Part shown: one piece after another, positions 1 through 8,716 of the stretch | How the letters are laid out: every line of letters starts with the position of its first letter | Position numbering within the stretch: position 1 is the first letter of the stretch | DNA from: Flavobacteriaceae bacterium Ap0902 | GTDB taxonomy: Bacteria; Bacteroidota; Bacteroidia; Flavobacteriales; Weeksellaceae | DNA: 64,000 bases | Assembly: GCA_009835005.1 (NCBI GenBank) | Contig: WTFG01000001.1 | Span: 310,001 to 374,000 of the forward strand | Reading direction: 5' to 3' | Notes under the pieces: model-generated | What the model saw: the letters and a program-made list of their open reading frames with translations, nothing else | Told to the model about the DNA's origin: nothing | Databases searched by the model: none | Made by a program: the position numbers and the translations under genes

Positions 1-2658
1 ATCATAATTAGTTACTTAGCAGGGATATTTTACATCGCTTTTTGGGCAGAAAAAAGTAAAAAATCCAAGTGGGTAAACCATCCATTGGTTTATACCCTAT
101 CTCTGGCTGTCTATTGTACAGCTTGGACGTATTATGGGAGCATAGGGTTAGCGGTGGATAATTCTTATGAATTTCTTCCTATATATTTAGGTCCAGTGAT
201 AGCTCTTCCTTTATGGGTTGTTTTTACCAAAAAGATTATTTATCTCACCAAATCACACAACATCTCTAGCATGGCAGATTTTATATCCTTGCGTTATGGC
301 AACAGTAGAATGCTGGGTGCGATTGTTACCCTCATCTGTTTGGTGGCAATAGTGCCTTATCTTTCTTTGCAGATAAAAGCAGTATCAGAATCCTTTCAGA
401 TTTTGGTGGGAGAGGAATTTATCCATCAATATTTATGGCTAGACTTTACCTTTTATATCACTTGCATTTTGGCGTTGTTCGCCTCTTTTTTTGGTACACG
501 ATCCTCTGACGCAAGTAATAGAAAAACTGGGATTGTGTTCTCTGTAGCCGTGGAATCCGTATTAAAACTTTCTTTTTTTGTAGCTTTTGGGCTATATGTA
601 GTTTTTTATTTGTTTGATGGAACACAAGATTTGTATAATCAAATCAATGCAAGCCATCCAGAACTTTTGGCAACTAAGCTGAACCTAGTGGGAGGTTTAA
701 ACTGGATGTTCGGGATAGCCCTTTCCTTTATGGTAATGTTTTTATTGCCTCGCCAGTTCCAAATGGGTGTAGTAGAATATGTAGGGAGGTTTCAAATGAA
801 AACTGCTATTTGGGCTTTTCCCTTGTATTTATTAATCTTTAATTTATTTGTTTTATTCATTGCTTGGGCTGGCATGATTTTAATAGGAGGCAGCCCCAAT
901 CAAGATTATTATAGCTTGTTAATCCCTCTAGCACAGGGACATAAATTTGTAGCAATCTTAGTGTTCCTTGGAGGGTTCTCCGCGGTGATTTCTATGGTGG
1001 TGGTATCCTCTATTGCGCTAGCAACCATGTTAAGCAATAATGTGATTATCCCGTATGGATATTTAGATGTGTTTGCCAAAAGGTTTTCTGTAGAAAATGA
1101 AAAATCAATTAAATTAATCAGAAGAGTCACCATCATTCTATTGATTTTCTTTGCATATTTTTTGTACATCAATTGGCAGAAAGAATTACCATTAATCTCC
1201 ATTGGTCTTATTTCTTTTGTAATCATTTCTCAATTGGCACCCTCCTTTTTTATAGGATTGTATTGGAGCAGAGGTTCTGCCTTGGCTGCTAAGTTGAGTA
1301 TTCTAAGCGGTTTTGCTATGGTAGGCATCACCCTACTGATTCCATTTACTTACAATGCTGTTTATAATGACGCGAGCATCATAGAAAATGGATATTTCGG
1401 GATGGAAACCTTGCGCCCTTATGCCTTGTTTGGGCTAGATTATTTAACCCCGATCAATCATGCTTTTTGTTGGTCTTTGATTGTGAACATGATGGTTTAT
1501 TTAATCTTATCTGTTTCTTTTAAAGGGCATTATAGAGAAAGAAATTATGGAGAAATGTTTGTGAATGCGGTAGAGATTTCGGGCCTGCAAGAGAATGCTT
1601 TTGTATGGAAGGGAGAAGCCTATTATGCAGATATCCAAGAATTGTTATTCCGTTTTTTGGGAGAGGAAAGGGGGGGTAGAGCCATTCGGATTTTCAAAAG
1701 AAAGTATAATATTTCTAATCAAGAAAAGTTGGCGGATGCAAGGTTTATTAATTTCTCAGAAAAACTACTCACAGGAACCATTGGTTCTGCCTCTGCTAGA
1801 ATATTAATCTCCTCTGTAGTCAAAGAAAAGCCTGTGACTCTACCAGAGGTTTTGAATATGCTAGAAGATAACAAAGAGGCAAGATTTGCCAATAAACAAC
1901 TCACAGCTCAATCTAGAAAGTTGACGAAATTGACAGAGGAACTCAAAAACGCAAATCAGGAATTAATAGACATAGACAGGCAGAAAGATAGTTTTTTAGA
2001 TACGGTGGCCCATGAACTTAAAACACCATTAACTTCTATCAAAGCTGCTAGTGAAGTGTTACAAGATGATGATATGCCGTTGGAAATCAGGCAACAATTT
2101 TTGAAGAATATAGAAAATGATACGGAAAGGCTGAGTAAATTAATTAACAATATCCTGAATTTAGAAAAGTTGGCTTCTGGAAGAGAAGTATTAGACTTTA
2201 GAAAACATGATGTGACCAAAATCATCACGGAAGCCATTCATATCCTACAGCCGTTGGCCATTAAAAATAACGTGGTCATTGATTTTAACGGTGAGCTGGA
2301 AGCTAAAATTCTTTTAGATAAAGATAAAATACTACAAGTTTTAACCAACCTTCTAGGCAATGCTCTGAAATTTGTTCCAGAGCAACACGGGAAAATTGAG
2401 ATTAACCTACAGGCTCAAGAACATACGGTATCCATCACCGTTCTGGATAATGGAAAAGGTATAGCCAAGGAAGATTTACCTTATATTTTTGATAAATTTT
2501 ATCAATCCAAAAATCAAAATTTAATCAAACCCTCTGGCAGTGGGTTTGGTTTAGCCATAAGCAAGCAAATTATAGAAATGCACCAAGGCACGATTACGGT
2601 CATGAATAATGAAGACCATGGTGCGAAGTTTATAATAGAAATTCCAAAAGATAAATGA
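1..2658 (+). CDS. Na+/solute symporter-fused sensor histidine kinase (5' partial)
   Basis: The frame is open from base 1, so the true start lies upstream and the TTG at 85 is not the start; 885 residues are visible. Roughly the first 480 residues are a multi-pass sodium:solute symporter (SSSF/PutP-like) region, followed by a linker with coiled-coil character (about 600-655) and a histidine kinase core. The phospho-acceptor is H671 in an H-E-L-K-T-P-L box; an N-box (N-L-L-G-N-A, about 784), G1 (D-N-G-K-G-I, about 816) and G2 (G-S-G-F-G-L, about 846) follow. This is the CbrA-type architecture, where a transporter-like domain feeds a cytoplasmic kinase. It overlaps the next gene by 4 bp (ATGA), so the two form a two-component pair, and an acyl-CoA synthetase gene follows. 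The natural ligand is inferred to be a short-chain organic acid, from context only. Confidence 0.93.
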   Translation: MIISYLAGIFYIAFWAEKSKKSKWVNHPLVYTLSLAVYCTAWTYYGSIGLAVDNSYEFLPIYLGPVIALPLWVVFTKKIIYLTKSHNISSMADFISLRYGNSRMLGAIVTLICLVAIVPYLSLQIKAVSESFQILVGEEFIHQYLWLDFTFYITCILALFASFFGTRSSDASNRKTGIVFSVAVESVLKLSFFVAFGLYVVFYLFDGTQDLYNQINASHPELLATKLNLVGGLNWMFGIALSFMVMFLLPRQFQMGVVEYVGRFQMKTAIWAFPLYLLIFNLFVLFIAWAGMILIGGSPNQDYYSLLIPLAQGHKFVAILVFLGGFSAVISMVVVSSIALATMLSNNVIIPYGYLDVFAKRFSVENEKSIKLIRRVTIILLIFFAYFLYINWQKELPLISIGLISFVIISQLAPSFFIGLYWSRGSALAAKLSILSGFAMVGITLLIPFTYNAVYNDASIIENGYFGMETLRPYALFGLDYLTPINHAFCWSLIVNMMVYLILSVSFKGHYRERNYGEMFVNAVEISGLQENAFVWKGEAYYADIQELLFRFLGEERGGRAIRIFKRKYNISNQEKLADARFINFSEKLLTGTIGSASARILISSVVKEKPVTLPEVLNMLEDNKEARFANKQLTAQSRKLTKLTEELKNANQELIDIDRQKDSFLDTVAHELKTPLTSIKAASEVLQDDDMPLEIRQQFLKNIENDTERLSKLINNILNLEKLASGREVLDFRKHDVTKIITEAIHILQPLAIKNNVVIDFNGELEAKILLDKDKILQVLTNLLGNALKFVPEQHGKIEINLQAQEHTVSITVLDNGKGIAKEDLPYIFDKFYQSKNQNLIKPSGSGFGLAISKQIIEMHQGTITVMNNEDHGAKFIIEIPKDK

Positions 2659-3029
2659 TGATGAAAAAAAGGATTCTGATAGTAGATGACGAACCAAATA
2701 TAGTAATGACATTGGAATACGCCTTACAGAAAAAGGGGTATCAAATTTTTATAGCTAGAAATGGAGAAGAGGCATTGGAAATCGTCAACAGAGAAAAGCC
2801 TGACTTGGTATTTATGGACGTGATGATGCCCGATATGGATGGCTATGAAACTTTTGAAAAATTAAAAACCAATGAAAAGTTGTCCCATACTAAATTGATT
2901 TTCCTAAGTGCTAAAAATAAACCCAGTGATATAGAAAAAGGGATGCAATTAGGCGCCAACGATTACATAACAAAGCCTTTTTCTATTAAAAAAGTATTAA
3001 AATCTGTAGAAAATATCCTTTCAATTTAA
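2655..3029 (+). CDS. Receiver-only response regulator
   Basis: This 124-residue protein is a single CheY-like receiver domain without an output domain. Acidic pocket residues D11 and D12, phospho-acceptor D55 (in F-M-D-V-M-M-P-D), switch S85 and K107 (in I-T-K-P-F) are all present. Three consecutive ATG codons (2655, 2658, 2661) could start it; the first gives the ATGA overlap with the kinase. As the partner of the upstream symporter-kinase it should accept phosphate from H671. With no DNA-binding domain it must act by protein contact or pass the phosphate on; the target is not visible here. The downstream synthetase gene begins 47 bp later and may be cotranscribed. Confidence 0.93.
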   Translation: MMMKKRILIVDDEPNIVMTLEYALQKKGYQIFIARNGEEALEIVNREKPDLVFMDVMMPDMDGYETFEKLKTNEKLSHTKLIFLSAKNKPSDIEKGMQLGANDYITKPFSIKKVLKSVENILSI

Positions 3030-3076
3030 ATAATTGATTAAAAATTCTTAAATTAATAACATCAAAACCTTATTCC

Positions 3077-6000
3077 ATGAAATATCAAAATCTATATGAC
3101 GAAAGTTTAAAGAATCCAGAAGAATTTTGGCTAAATCAGGCTAAACAATTAAAATGGTTTAAAGAACCCAATACCGCTTTAGAACAAGATGAGGAGGGTA
3201 TATATCATTGGTTCCCCGATGGAGAGACCAATCTGTCTTATTTGTGTATAGACAAGCACATAGAGGATGGATATGGGGACGAAACTGCGATGATATATGA
3301 TTCTGCAGTGCGCCACTGGAACATCTCTTACACTTACAATGAGATGAAAGAGAATGTGGAAAAAATCGCCGGAGGGTTGAGGAAATTAGGCGTTGAGAAA
3401 GGCGATACCGTAGTGATTTATATGCCTATGATTCCACATGCAATATTTTCTATGCTTGCGTGCGTGCGCATTGGTGCTATACATTCTGTAGTGTTTGGAG
3501 GGTTTGCTCCCCATGAGTTGGCTGTGAGAATAGAGGATGCTAAACCCAAAGTATTGATTACCGCAACCTCTGGAATAGAAATCGATAGGATTATCCCCTA
3601 TAAACCGATGGTAGATGATGCCATAGAACAATCAAGCCACAAGCCAGATAAAGTGATTGTGTATAATCGGGAATTAGGCGCGGATAAGCCAGAGAAAGAT
3701 TATGATATAGATTATGAAGAGTTGATAAAAGATGTAGAGCCTGCGACGTATGTCTCTGTAGCCTCTGATCATCCTGCATATTTTCTATATACTTCTGGTA
3801 CAACAGGCAAACCAAAAGGGGTGTTACGTGATACAGGTGGTTATGCTACGGCGCTCAAATTCTCAATGAAAAACATCTATGGCATAGAAGAAGGAGAAGT
3901 ATGGTGGGCGGCCTCTGATGTGGGTTGGGTTGTAGGGCATTCCTATATATGCTATGCCCCAATGATTAACAGAAATGCTACGGTATTGTTTGAGGGGAAA
4001 CCGATTAAGACACCAGATGCCTCTGCCTTCTGGCGTGTGATAGAACAGCATCAAGTCAATGCGATGTTCACCGCGCCCACAGCTTTCCGTGCGATTAAAA
4101 GAGAAGACCCAGAAGGGCAATTTATTAAACAGCATGACATTTCTAGTTTAAGGTATCAATTCTTTGCAGGAGAAAGATTAGACGAGGCTACCTATAATTG
4201 GACCAAAGAAATGTTACAAATTCCTGTGATAGACCATTGGTGGCAAACAGAATCTGGTTGGCCTATGGTTTCTAACTTTATGGGTTTAGATGCATTTGAA
4301 ACCAAAGTGGGTTCTGTTGGGAAGCCTGTACCTGGCTATCAAGTACAAATCCTAACAGAAGACGGCTATCCTGCAAAACCTAATGAAGAAGGCTATGTAG
4401 CCATGAAATTACCAATGCCTCCAGGCTTTATGCCAACCCTTTGGCAAAATAATGAACGCTATAAAGCTGGTTATCTGCAACGTTTTCCTGGCTATTATTT
4501 TTCTGGGGATGGTGGTTACATGGACGAGGATGGTTATGTATTCATCACTGGGCGTGTAGACGATGTGATTAATGTCTCTGGGCATAGGCTTTCTACCGCT
4601 TCTATGGAAGAGGTAGTGGCTATGCACCCAGCCGTAGCAGAATGTGCTGTAGTGGGAATCGAGGATGATTTGAGAGGGCAAGTGCCACATGCGCTTGTCG
4701 TTTTAAAAATGGGAGAAGAGCATTATGAACGCTATAAGTTACAAACAGAGATTGTTCAAATGATTAGAGAACAAGTGGGTGCTGTAGCAGTGTTAAAGAC
4801 GATATCTGTCGTGAAGCGCTTACCAAAAACCCGTTCTGGTAAAATATTGCGTCGTACCATGCGTGCGATGCTAGACGGCAAGGAATATAGCATGCCATCT
4901 ACCATAGAAGACCCAACAGTATTAGATGATTTAATAGAGCAATTTAGAGAGGAGAAAGTTGGAGCCTTTAGAAAAGGAGACAAGGAAATTGCAAGTTCTC
5001 TGAAAGTCTTGGCAGATAGTTATTATAACATAGATTCTCTGGCTAAATACATGGATGTGTATAGAATATCCAAAGCAGACCCAGAGGATTTCTGGAGTAC
5101 GATTGCAGAGAATAATTTCTATTGGAGAAAGAAATGGGACAAAGTACTGGAATGGGATAAGGAAGAGTCTAGAGTAACATGGTTTAAGAATGCTAAATTA
5201 AACATTACAGAAAACTGTATAGATAGACATTTAGATAAGCGTGGTGAGAAAACTGCCCTTATTTTTGAGCCTAATGACCCTAAAGAAAAAGCCAAACATA
5301 TTACATACAATGATTTGTATGAACATGTGAATCGCATGGCGAATGTGCTCAAAAACAATGGGATTAAAAAAGGAGATAAAGTTTGTGTGTATCTTCCTAT
5401 GATTCCAGAATTAGCCTATACAGTCTTGGCTTGTGCTAGAATTGGAGCAATTCACTCTGTGGTATTTGCAGGATTTTCTTCCAAAGCCTTATCATCCCGT
5501 ATCAATGACTCAGACTGTAAATTAATTGTGACTTCAGATGGTTCTTATCGTGGAAATAAAACCATTGATTTAAAGAAAATTGTAGACGAGGCTTTAAAAG
5601 ATACACCAAGCATAGAAACATGCTTGGTAGCCAAACGCATTCATGACAAAGTAGAATGGGTAGAAGGCAGAGATAAATGGTTGCATGAAGAATTAATGAA
5701 TGCTTCTAACACCTGCGAACCAGAAATCATGGATGCGGAAGATCCGTTATTTATCCTTTATACTTCTGGTTCTACAGGCAAACCTAAAGGGATGGTACAC
5801 ACCACCGCAGGATATATGGTCTATACGGCATTCACCTTTAAAAATGTATTCCAGTACAAAGAAGATGATGTGTATTGGTGTACTGCAGATATCGGGTGGA
5901 TTACAGGACATTCTTATATTCTCTATGGACCACTAGCCAATGGAGCTACCACGGTGATGTTTGAGGGTATTCCGTCTTATCCTGATTATGGTAGATTCTG

Positions 6001-6922
6001 GGAGATTGTAGAAAATCATCAAGTGAATCAATTCTATACTGCACCTACAGCTATTCGTGCTTTGGCTAAACAGGATCTCAAATTTGTAGAAAAATATGAT
6101 TTAAGTTCTCTTAAAGTATTAGGCTCTGTAGGAGAACCAATCAACGAGGAGGCTTGGCACTGGTACAATGACCATGTCGGGAAGAAAAAAGCACCAATTG
6201 TAGATACTTGGTGGCAAACAGAAACAGGGGGTATCATGATCGCGCCGATTCCATTTGTTACCCCAACTAAACCTACCTATGCTACGCTGCCATTACCAGG
6301 AATTCAACCTGTGTTGATGGGTGCAGAAGGTGGAGAAATTGATGGAAATCAAGTAGATGGTAGATTATGTATTCAATATCCATGGCCCGGAATGGCTAGA
6401 ACAGTGTATGGCAATCATGAAAGATACAAGGAAACTTACTTCTCTGCCTTTAAAAATAAATATTTCACAGGAGATGGAGCATTGCGAGATGAGGTAGGTT
6501 ATTACAGAATCACAGGACGAGTAGATGATGTAGTGATTGTATCTGGACACAACCTGGGAACTGCACCAATAGAGGATGCTATCAATGAGCACCCAGCAGT
6601 ATCTGAATCTGCTATTGTTGGTTTCCCTCATGATATCAAAGGGAATGCATTGTATGGCTATATCACCTTAAAAGAAGAAGGAGAAGGCCGCGTCAAAGAC
6701 AATGTAAGAAAAGAGATCAATCAATTAATTACAGATAGAATTGGACCGATTGCTAAATTAGATAAGATTCAATTTACAAGTAGTTTACCTAAGACCAGAA
6801 GTGGTAAAATCATGCGTAGAATCTTGCGTAAAATTGCCTCTAATGATACTTCTAATTTAGGAGATACTTCTACGCTATTGAATCCAGAAATCGTACAAGA
6901 AATTATGGATGGCGTAGTTTAA
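3077..6922 (+). CDS. Fused propionyl-CoA synthetase-like / acetyl-CoA synthetase
   Basis: One uninterrupted frame of 1281 residues contains two complete acyl-CoA synthetases. Residues about 1-625 resemble PrpE/ACSS3-type propionyl-CoA synthetases (A3 motif Y-T-S-G-T-T-G-K-P-K-G near 237, W-W-Q-T-E-S, catalytic K589 in P-K-T-R-S-G-K-I-L). Residues about 650-1281 resemble AcsA (A3 motif near 894, W-W-Q-T-E-T-G-G, catalytic K1244 in P-K-T-R-S-G-K-I-M). A linker of roughly 25-35 residues joins them. Each half has the normal length of a stand-alone enzyme, and both catalytic lysines (the residue acetylated in Acs regulation) are kept, so both halves look active. The predicted reactions are carboxylate + ATP + CoA to acyl-CoA + AMP + PPi. 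It lies downstream of a two-component pair and is closed by a terminator. The substrate assignment of each half is inference from motif resemblance. Confidence 0.93.
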   Translation: MKYQNLYDESLKNPEEFWLNQAKQLKWFKEPNTALEQDEEGIYHWFPDGETNLSYLCIDKHIEDGYGDETAMIYDSAVRHWNISYTYNEMKENVEKIAGGLRKLGVEKGDTVVIYMPMIPHAIFSMLACVRIGAIHSVVFGGFAPHELAVRIEDAKPKVLITATSGIEIDRIIPYKPMVDDAIEQSSHKPDKVIVYNRELGADKPEKDYDIDYEELIKDVEPATYVSVASDHPAYFLYTSGTTGKPKGVLRDTGGYATALKFSMKNIYGIEEGEVWWAASDVGWVVGHSYICYAPMINRNATVLFEGKPIKTPDASAFWRVIEQHQVNAMFTAPTAFRAIKREDPEGQFIKQHDISSLRYQFFAGERLDEATYNWTKEMLQIPVIDHWWQTESGWPMVSNFMGLDAFETKVGSVGKPVPGYQVQILTEDGYPAKPNEEGYVAMKLPMPPGFMPTLWQNNERYKAGYLQRFPGYYFSGDGGYMDEDGYVFITGRVDDVINVSGHRLSTASMEEVVAMHPAVAECAVVGIEDDLRGQVPHALVVLKMGEEHYERYKLQTEIVQMIREQVGAVAVLKTISVVKRLPKTRSGKILRRTMRAMLDGKEYSMPSTIEDPTVLDDLIEQFREEKVGAFRKGDKEIASSLKVLADSYYNIDSLAKYMDVYRISKADPEDFWSTIAENNFYWRKKWDKVLEWDKEESRVTWFKNAKLNITENCIDRHLDKRGEKTALIFEPNDPKEKAKHITYNDLYEHVNRMANVLKNNGIKKGDKVCVYLPMIPELAYTVLACARIGAIHSVVFAGFSSKALSSRINDSDCKLIVTSDGSYRGNKTIDLKKIVDEALKDTPSIETCLVAKRIHDKVEWVEGRDKWLHEELMNASNTCEPEIMDAEDPLFILYTSGSTGKPKGMVHTTAGYMVYTAFTFKNVFQYKEDDVYWCTADIGWITGHSYILYGPLANGATTVMFEGIPSYPDYGRFWEIVENHQVNQFYTAPTAIRALAKQDLKFVEKYDLSSLKVLGSVGEPINEEAWHWYNDHVGKKKAPIVDTWWQTETGGIMIAPIPFVTPTKPTYATLPLPGIQPVLMGAEGGEIDGNQVDGRLCIQYPWPGMARTVYGNHERYKETYFSAFKNKYFTGDGALRDEVGYYRITGRVDDVVIVSGHNLGTAPIEDAINEHPAVSESAIVGFPHDIKGNALYGYITLKEEGEGRVKDNVRKEINQLITDRIGPIAKLDKIQFTSSLPKTRSGKIMRRILRKIASNDTSNLGDTSTLLNPEIVQEIMDGVV

Positions 6923-6945
6923 AATTTGATTATTTCATATTGAAT

Positions 6946-6983
6946 AAAAGGCTTGGAATTTTAAGATTCCAAGTCTTTTTTAT
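6946..6983 (+). terminator. Rho-independent terminator after the fused synthetase gene
   Basis: An 8-bp perfect stem (CTTGGAAT at 6952-6959 and ATTCCAAG at 6966-6973) extends through G-U and G-C pairs and an A/T tract. It is followed by a run of T at 6976-6980, 24 bases after the stop codon. Confidence 0.85.
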
Positions 6984-7006
6984 TCTTTAAGGTTTAATTA
7001 GGTTGA

Positions 7007-7126
7007 TTAAAGAACATATCCCAATAACCAATATAGAAGTAAAAATACGATGATGGTACCAATACATCCGCAACCAGATTTTTTAGCGCCCCATCCTGCC
7101 AACAATGCTCTTAGTATATCTTTCAT
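7007..7126 (-). CDS. Small single-pass membrane protein (39 residues)
   Basis: An ATG at 7126 (minus strand) opens a 39-codon frame ending in TAA at 7007. The N-terminal part is amphipathic and basic (M-K-D-I-L-R, G-A-K-K), followed by G-C-G-C-I-G and a hydrophobic segment of about 16 residues (I-I-V-F-L-L-L-Y-W-L-L). The arrangement G-A-K-K followed by a Gly/Cys-rich turn and one membrane helix looks like a small protein type I associate with flavobacterial genomes, but I cannot name the family. It lies between a terminator and a divergently read DUF1275 gene, so it is probably transcribed alone. Function is unknown. Confidence 0.6.
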   Translation of the reverse strand: MKDILRALLAGWGAKKSGCGCIGTIIVFLLLYWLLGYVL

Positions 7127-7204
7127 GCTGTTTATCTTTCTAAATAAGGATTTTTTAAAATTAGCTAATATCTCTTTTTGCTTTTATAGCATCACAAACT
7201 ATGC

Positions 7205-7212
7205 TATTTTTG
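7205..7212 (+). promoter_or_regulatory. -7 box (TATTTTTG) for the DUF1275 gene
   Basis: This matches the Bacteroidota TAnnTTTG consensus and lies 51 bp before the ATG. The nearest upstream TTTG (7177-7180) is 24 bp away, slightly long, so the -33 part is doubtful. Confidence 0.4.
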
Positions 7213-7263
7213 CAGATATTTTCTGCTTTTTTTTAATCATATTAAATTTTTAAGCAAAATATT

Positions 7264-7998
7264 ATGGAATCTAAGGATGTGAAGCAATCTAAATTACCTG
7301 CAGAAAAATTCTGGAAAGAAATTAGAAAGTCTATTTTATTGATTTTTGTAGGGGGTGGCATAGATACCATTGGCTTTATTGCCCTTTTTGGTTTTTTTAC
7401 CAATCATGTGACGGGTAACCTTGTATTGGCAGGGGCTAGTTGGGTAGAGGGAGGAGATGGTATTTGGATAAAGCTATCCGCCATCCCGCTTTTCATAATT
7501 ACAGTGGCGTTAACTAAACTATTTATAGACCAGCGTTCAAGAAAAAAGAATAAACATCAAGTGATATATAATTTGTTTATGGCAGAAGCTATGTTCTTAA
7601 CAGCTTTTATGGCGGCTGGTCTGTATTTTTCGCCTTTTGACAATGCAGATAGTATTTACCTGGCGCTTACAGCGGGGTTGGGCTTAATTGCCTTGGCCAT
7701 CCGGAATACTTCTGGTAAGGCATTAATGGCTAATTTCACCCCTGGAACGGTAATGACTGGAAACACCACTGCTTTTGGGATTAATATCACCAACTATTTA
7801 CGTAATAAAACCCCAAGAAATAAACAGAAATTGAAACACAGCACCGTCAATGTATTAACTTTTATCTGTGGTGCCTTTTTGGGTGCTTATCTTTATGAAA
7901 CATTGGGTTTTTGGAGTATCGCATTCTTTATTCCAGCGGTTTTAAGATTGGCACATTTATCCATTAATGAGAATTTTTTGCCGTCCGAAGACGATTAA
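7264..7998 (+). CDS. DUF1275 (YoaK-type) membrane protein
   Basis: This 244-residue protein has about six hydrophobic segments. The first carries the family hallmark D-T-I-G-F-I-A-L-F-G-F-F-T-N-H-V-T-G-N, and M-T-G-N-T-T in the second half matches the repeated T-G-N motif of DUF1275. It is a cytoplasmic-membrane protein of unknown transport or regulatory role. The ATG at 7264 is preceded by an A/T-rich leader typical of this genome. Its 3' end overlaps, on the opposite strand, the readthrough tail of a duplicated gene fragment (7964-8230), so its stop region borders a rearrangement. The family call is firm; the function is not known. Confidence 0.88.
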   Translation: MESKDVKQSKLPAEKFWKEIRKSILLIFVGGGIDTIGFIALFGFFTNHVTGNLVLAGASWVEGGDGIWIKLSAIPLFIITVALTKLFIDQRSRKKNKHQVIYNLFMAEAMFLTAFMAAGLYFSPFDNADSIYLALTAGLGLIALAIRNTSGKALMANFTPGTVMTGNTTAFGINITNYLRNKTPRNKQKLKHSTVNVLTFICGAFLGAYLYETLGFWSIAFFIPAVLRLAHLSINENFLPSEDD

Positions 7999-8230
7999 AT
8001 AACAACATCCCAATCCCTACAAGCATCAGCACAGAAAAGGATAATAAAGCAACAAAGAAACTATAATTATTAACCCCAAAGCCTTGTAAGGTGATGATAA
8101 TTTCCGTGATGATAAAGCCTAGAATCCAGAATATAATTCCTGTTTTAGTTATGTGATTAAAGATTAAATATCTTTCTTGAAAAGCATTATAAATAAAGGT
8201 ATTGATTATTTTATGAACCTGTATAGACAT
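7964..8230 (-). pseudogene. Duplicated 3' fragment of the oxidase-like membrane protein gene
   Basis: Bases 7999-8201 are a copy, with one mismatch, of 8737-8939, the 3' part of the intact gene at 8717-9877. The frame is still open for 88 codons. It begins inside the 3' end of the neighbouring lipoprotein gene (ATG at 8230), passes through the duplicated segment (Arg replaced by His at the one difference), then runs past the repeat edge into antisense DUF1275 sequence with a foreign tail (F-N-R-L-R-T-A-K-N-S-H). It lacks the N-terminal membrane helices and the histidine motifs of the parent. It is best read as a decaying duplication scar; expression is not expected but cannot be excluded. Confidence 0.8.
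7999..8201. repeat. 203-bp direct repeat, copy A
   Basis: This is identical to 8737-8939 except at 8154 (T here, C at 8892). The offset is 738 bp, and the segment between the copies carries the lipoprotein gene 8211-8663. Flanking bases diverge immediately at both ends. Confidence 0.95.
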
Positions 8231-8663
8231 TAGATATTATAATATTATCGCTTTCTTTAATGATCCCCTTCTCTACTAAAACATGAAAAGTAAACAGGTA
8301 AGATTCTGTAGTTGGGTTATCATTTGCAGAAAAAATTAACTTTAGGTTTACCTCATCTTTTCTACAAGTTCTATAAAGTTCATATTCAGAGGGGAAATTA
8401 GCACGCGTTCCTATAATTAAATCATATTTGTTAAAATCAATGGAAAAGTCACAAGTAGTATCCACTATTTCATTATAATCCGCTGCATTGGTAATGAAAT
8501 AATAATCTTGGTTATCTTTTAGTGTGAGGCTTTCATAAGTATTTTCACAACCATATATTTCCTCTATACTATACGTGTCTAAAGTAGTATGAGCGCATCC
8601 ATCATCATCAGAACAACTAGAAAATAAGAGCATAAGGACAAGCAGAAAGACAGATAATTTCAT
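8211..8663 (-). CDS. Surface-type lipoprotein of unknown function
   Basis: This 150-residue protein starts with a short lipoprotein signal (M-K-L-S-V-F-L-L-V-L-M-L-L-F-S-S-C). After the lipid-bearing Cys comes S-D-D-D-G, which fits the S-(D/E)-rich lipoprotein export signal of flavobacteria, so the mature protein is probably on the cell surface. Several further Cys residues (C-A-H-T, G-C-E-N, T-T-C-D, R-T-C-R-K) could form disulfides. The beta-rich body with I-D-F-N-K-Y-D-L-I-I-G vaguely resembles PrcB-like domains, but I do not claim that. The gene sits between the two copies of a 203-bp direct repeat, directly downstream of the oxidase-like gene, and may have arrived or been rearranged with that duplication. 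Confidence 0.8.
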   Translation of the reverse strand: MKLSVFLLVLMLLFSSCSDDDGCAHTTLDTYSIEEIYGCENTYESLTLKDNQDYYFITNAADYNEIVDTTCDFSIDFNKYDLIIGTRANFPSEYELYRTCRKDEVNLKLIFSANDNPTTESYLFTFHVLVEKGIIKESDNIIISNVYTGS

Positions 8664-8716
8664 ATATAAATTTTTTTATCTAAACGATGTCTAAATATGA
8701 ATATTGTCTTTAACTA

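Noticed and set aside
4900-5060. Possible missed stop or frameshift between the two synthetase halves
   Set aside because: The frame is continuous with plausible linker residues and the second half starts with a normal Acs N-terminus, so a true fusion is the simpler reading.
5700-5936. Frame of about 78 codons inside the fused synthetase gene, different frame
   Set aside because: It overlaps fully with a well supported coding region and has no protein-like features; it is a shadow of that gene.
7050-7253. 67-codon frame on the + strand before the DUF1275 gene
   Set aside because: It overlaps the more protein-like minus-strand small gene and covers the promoter region; low-complexity Phe/Ile tail.
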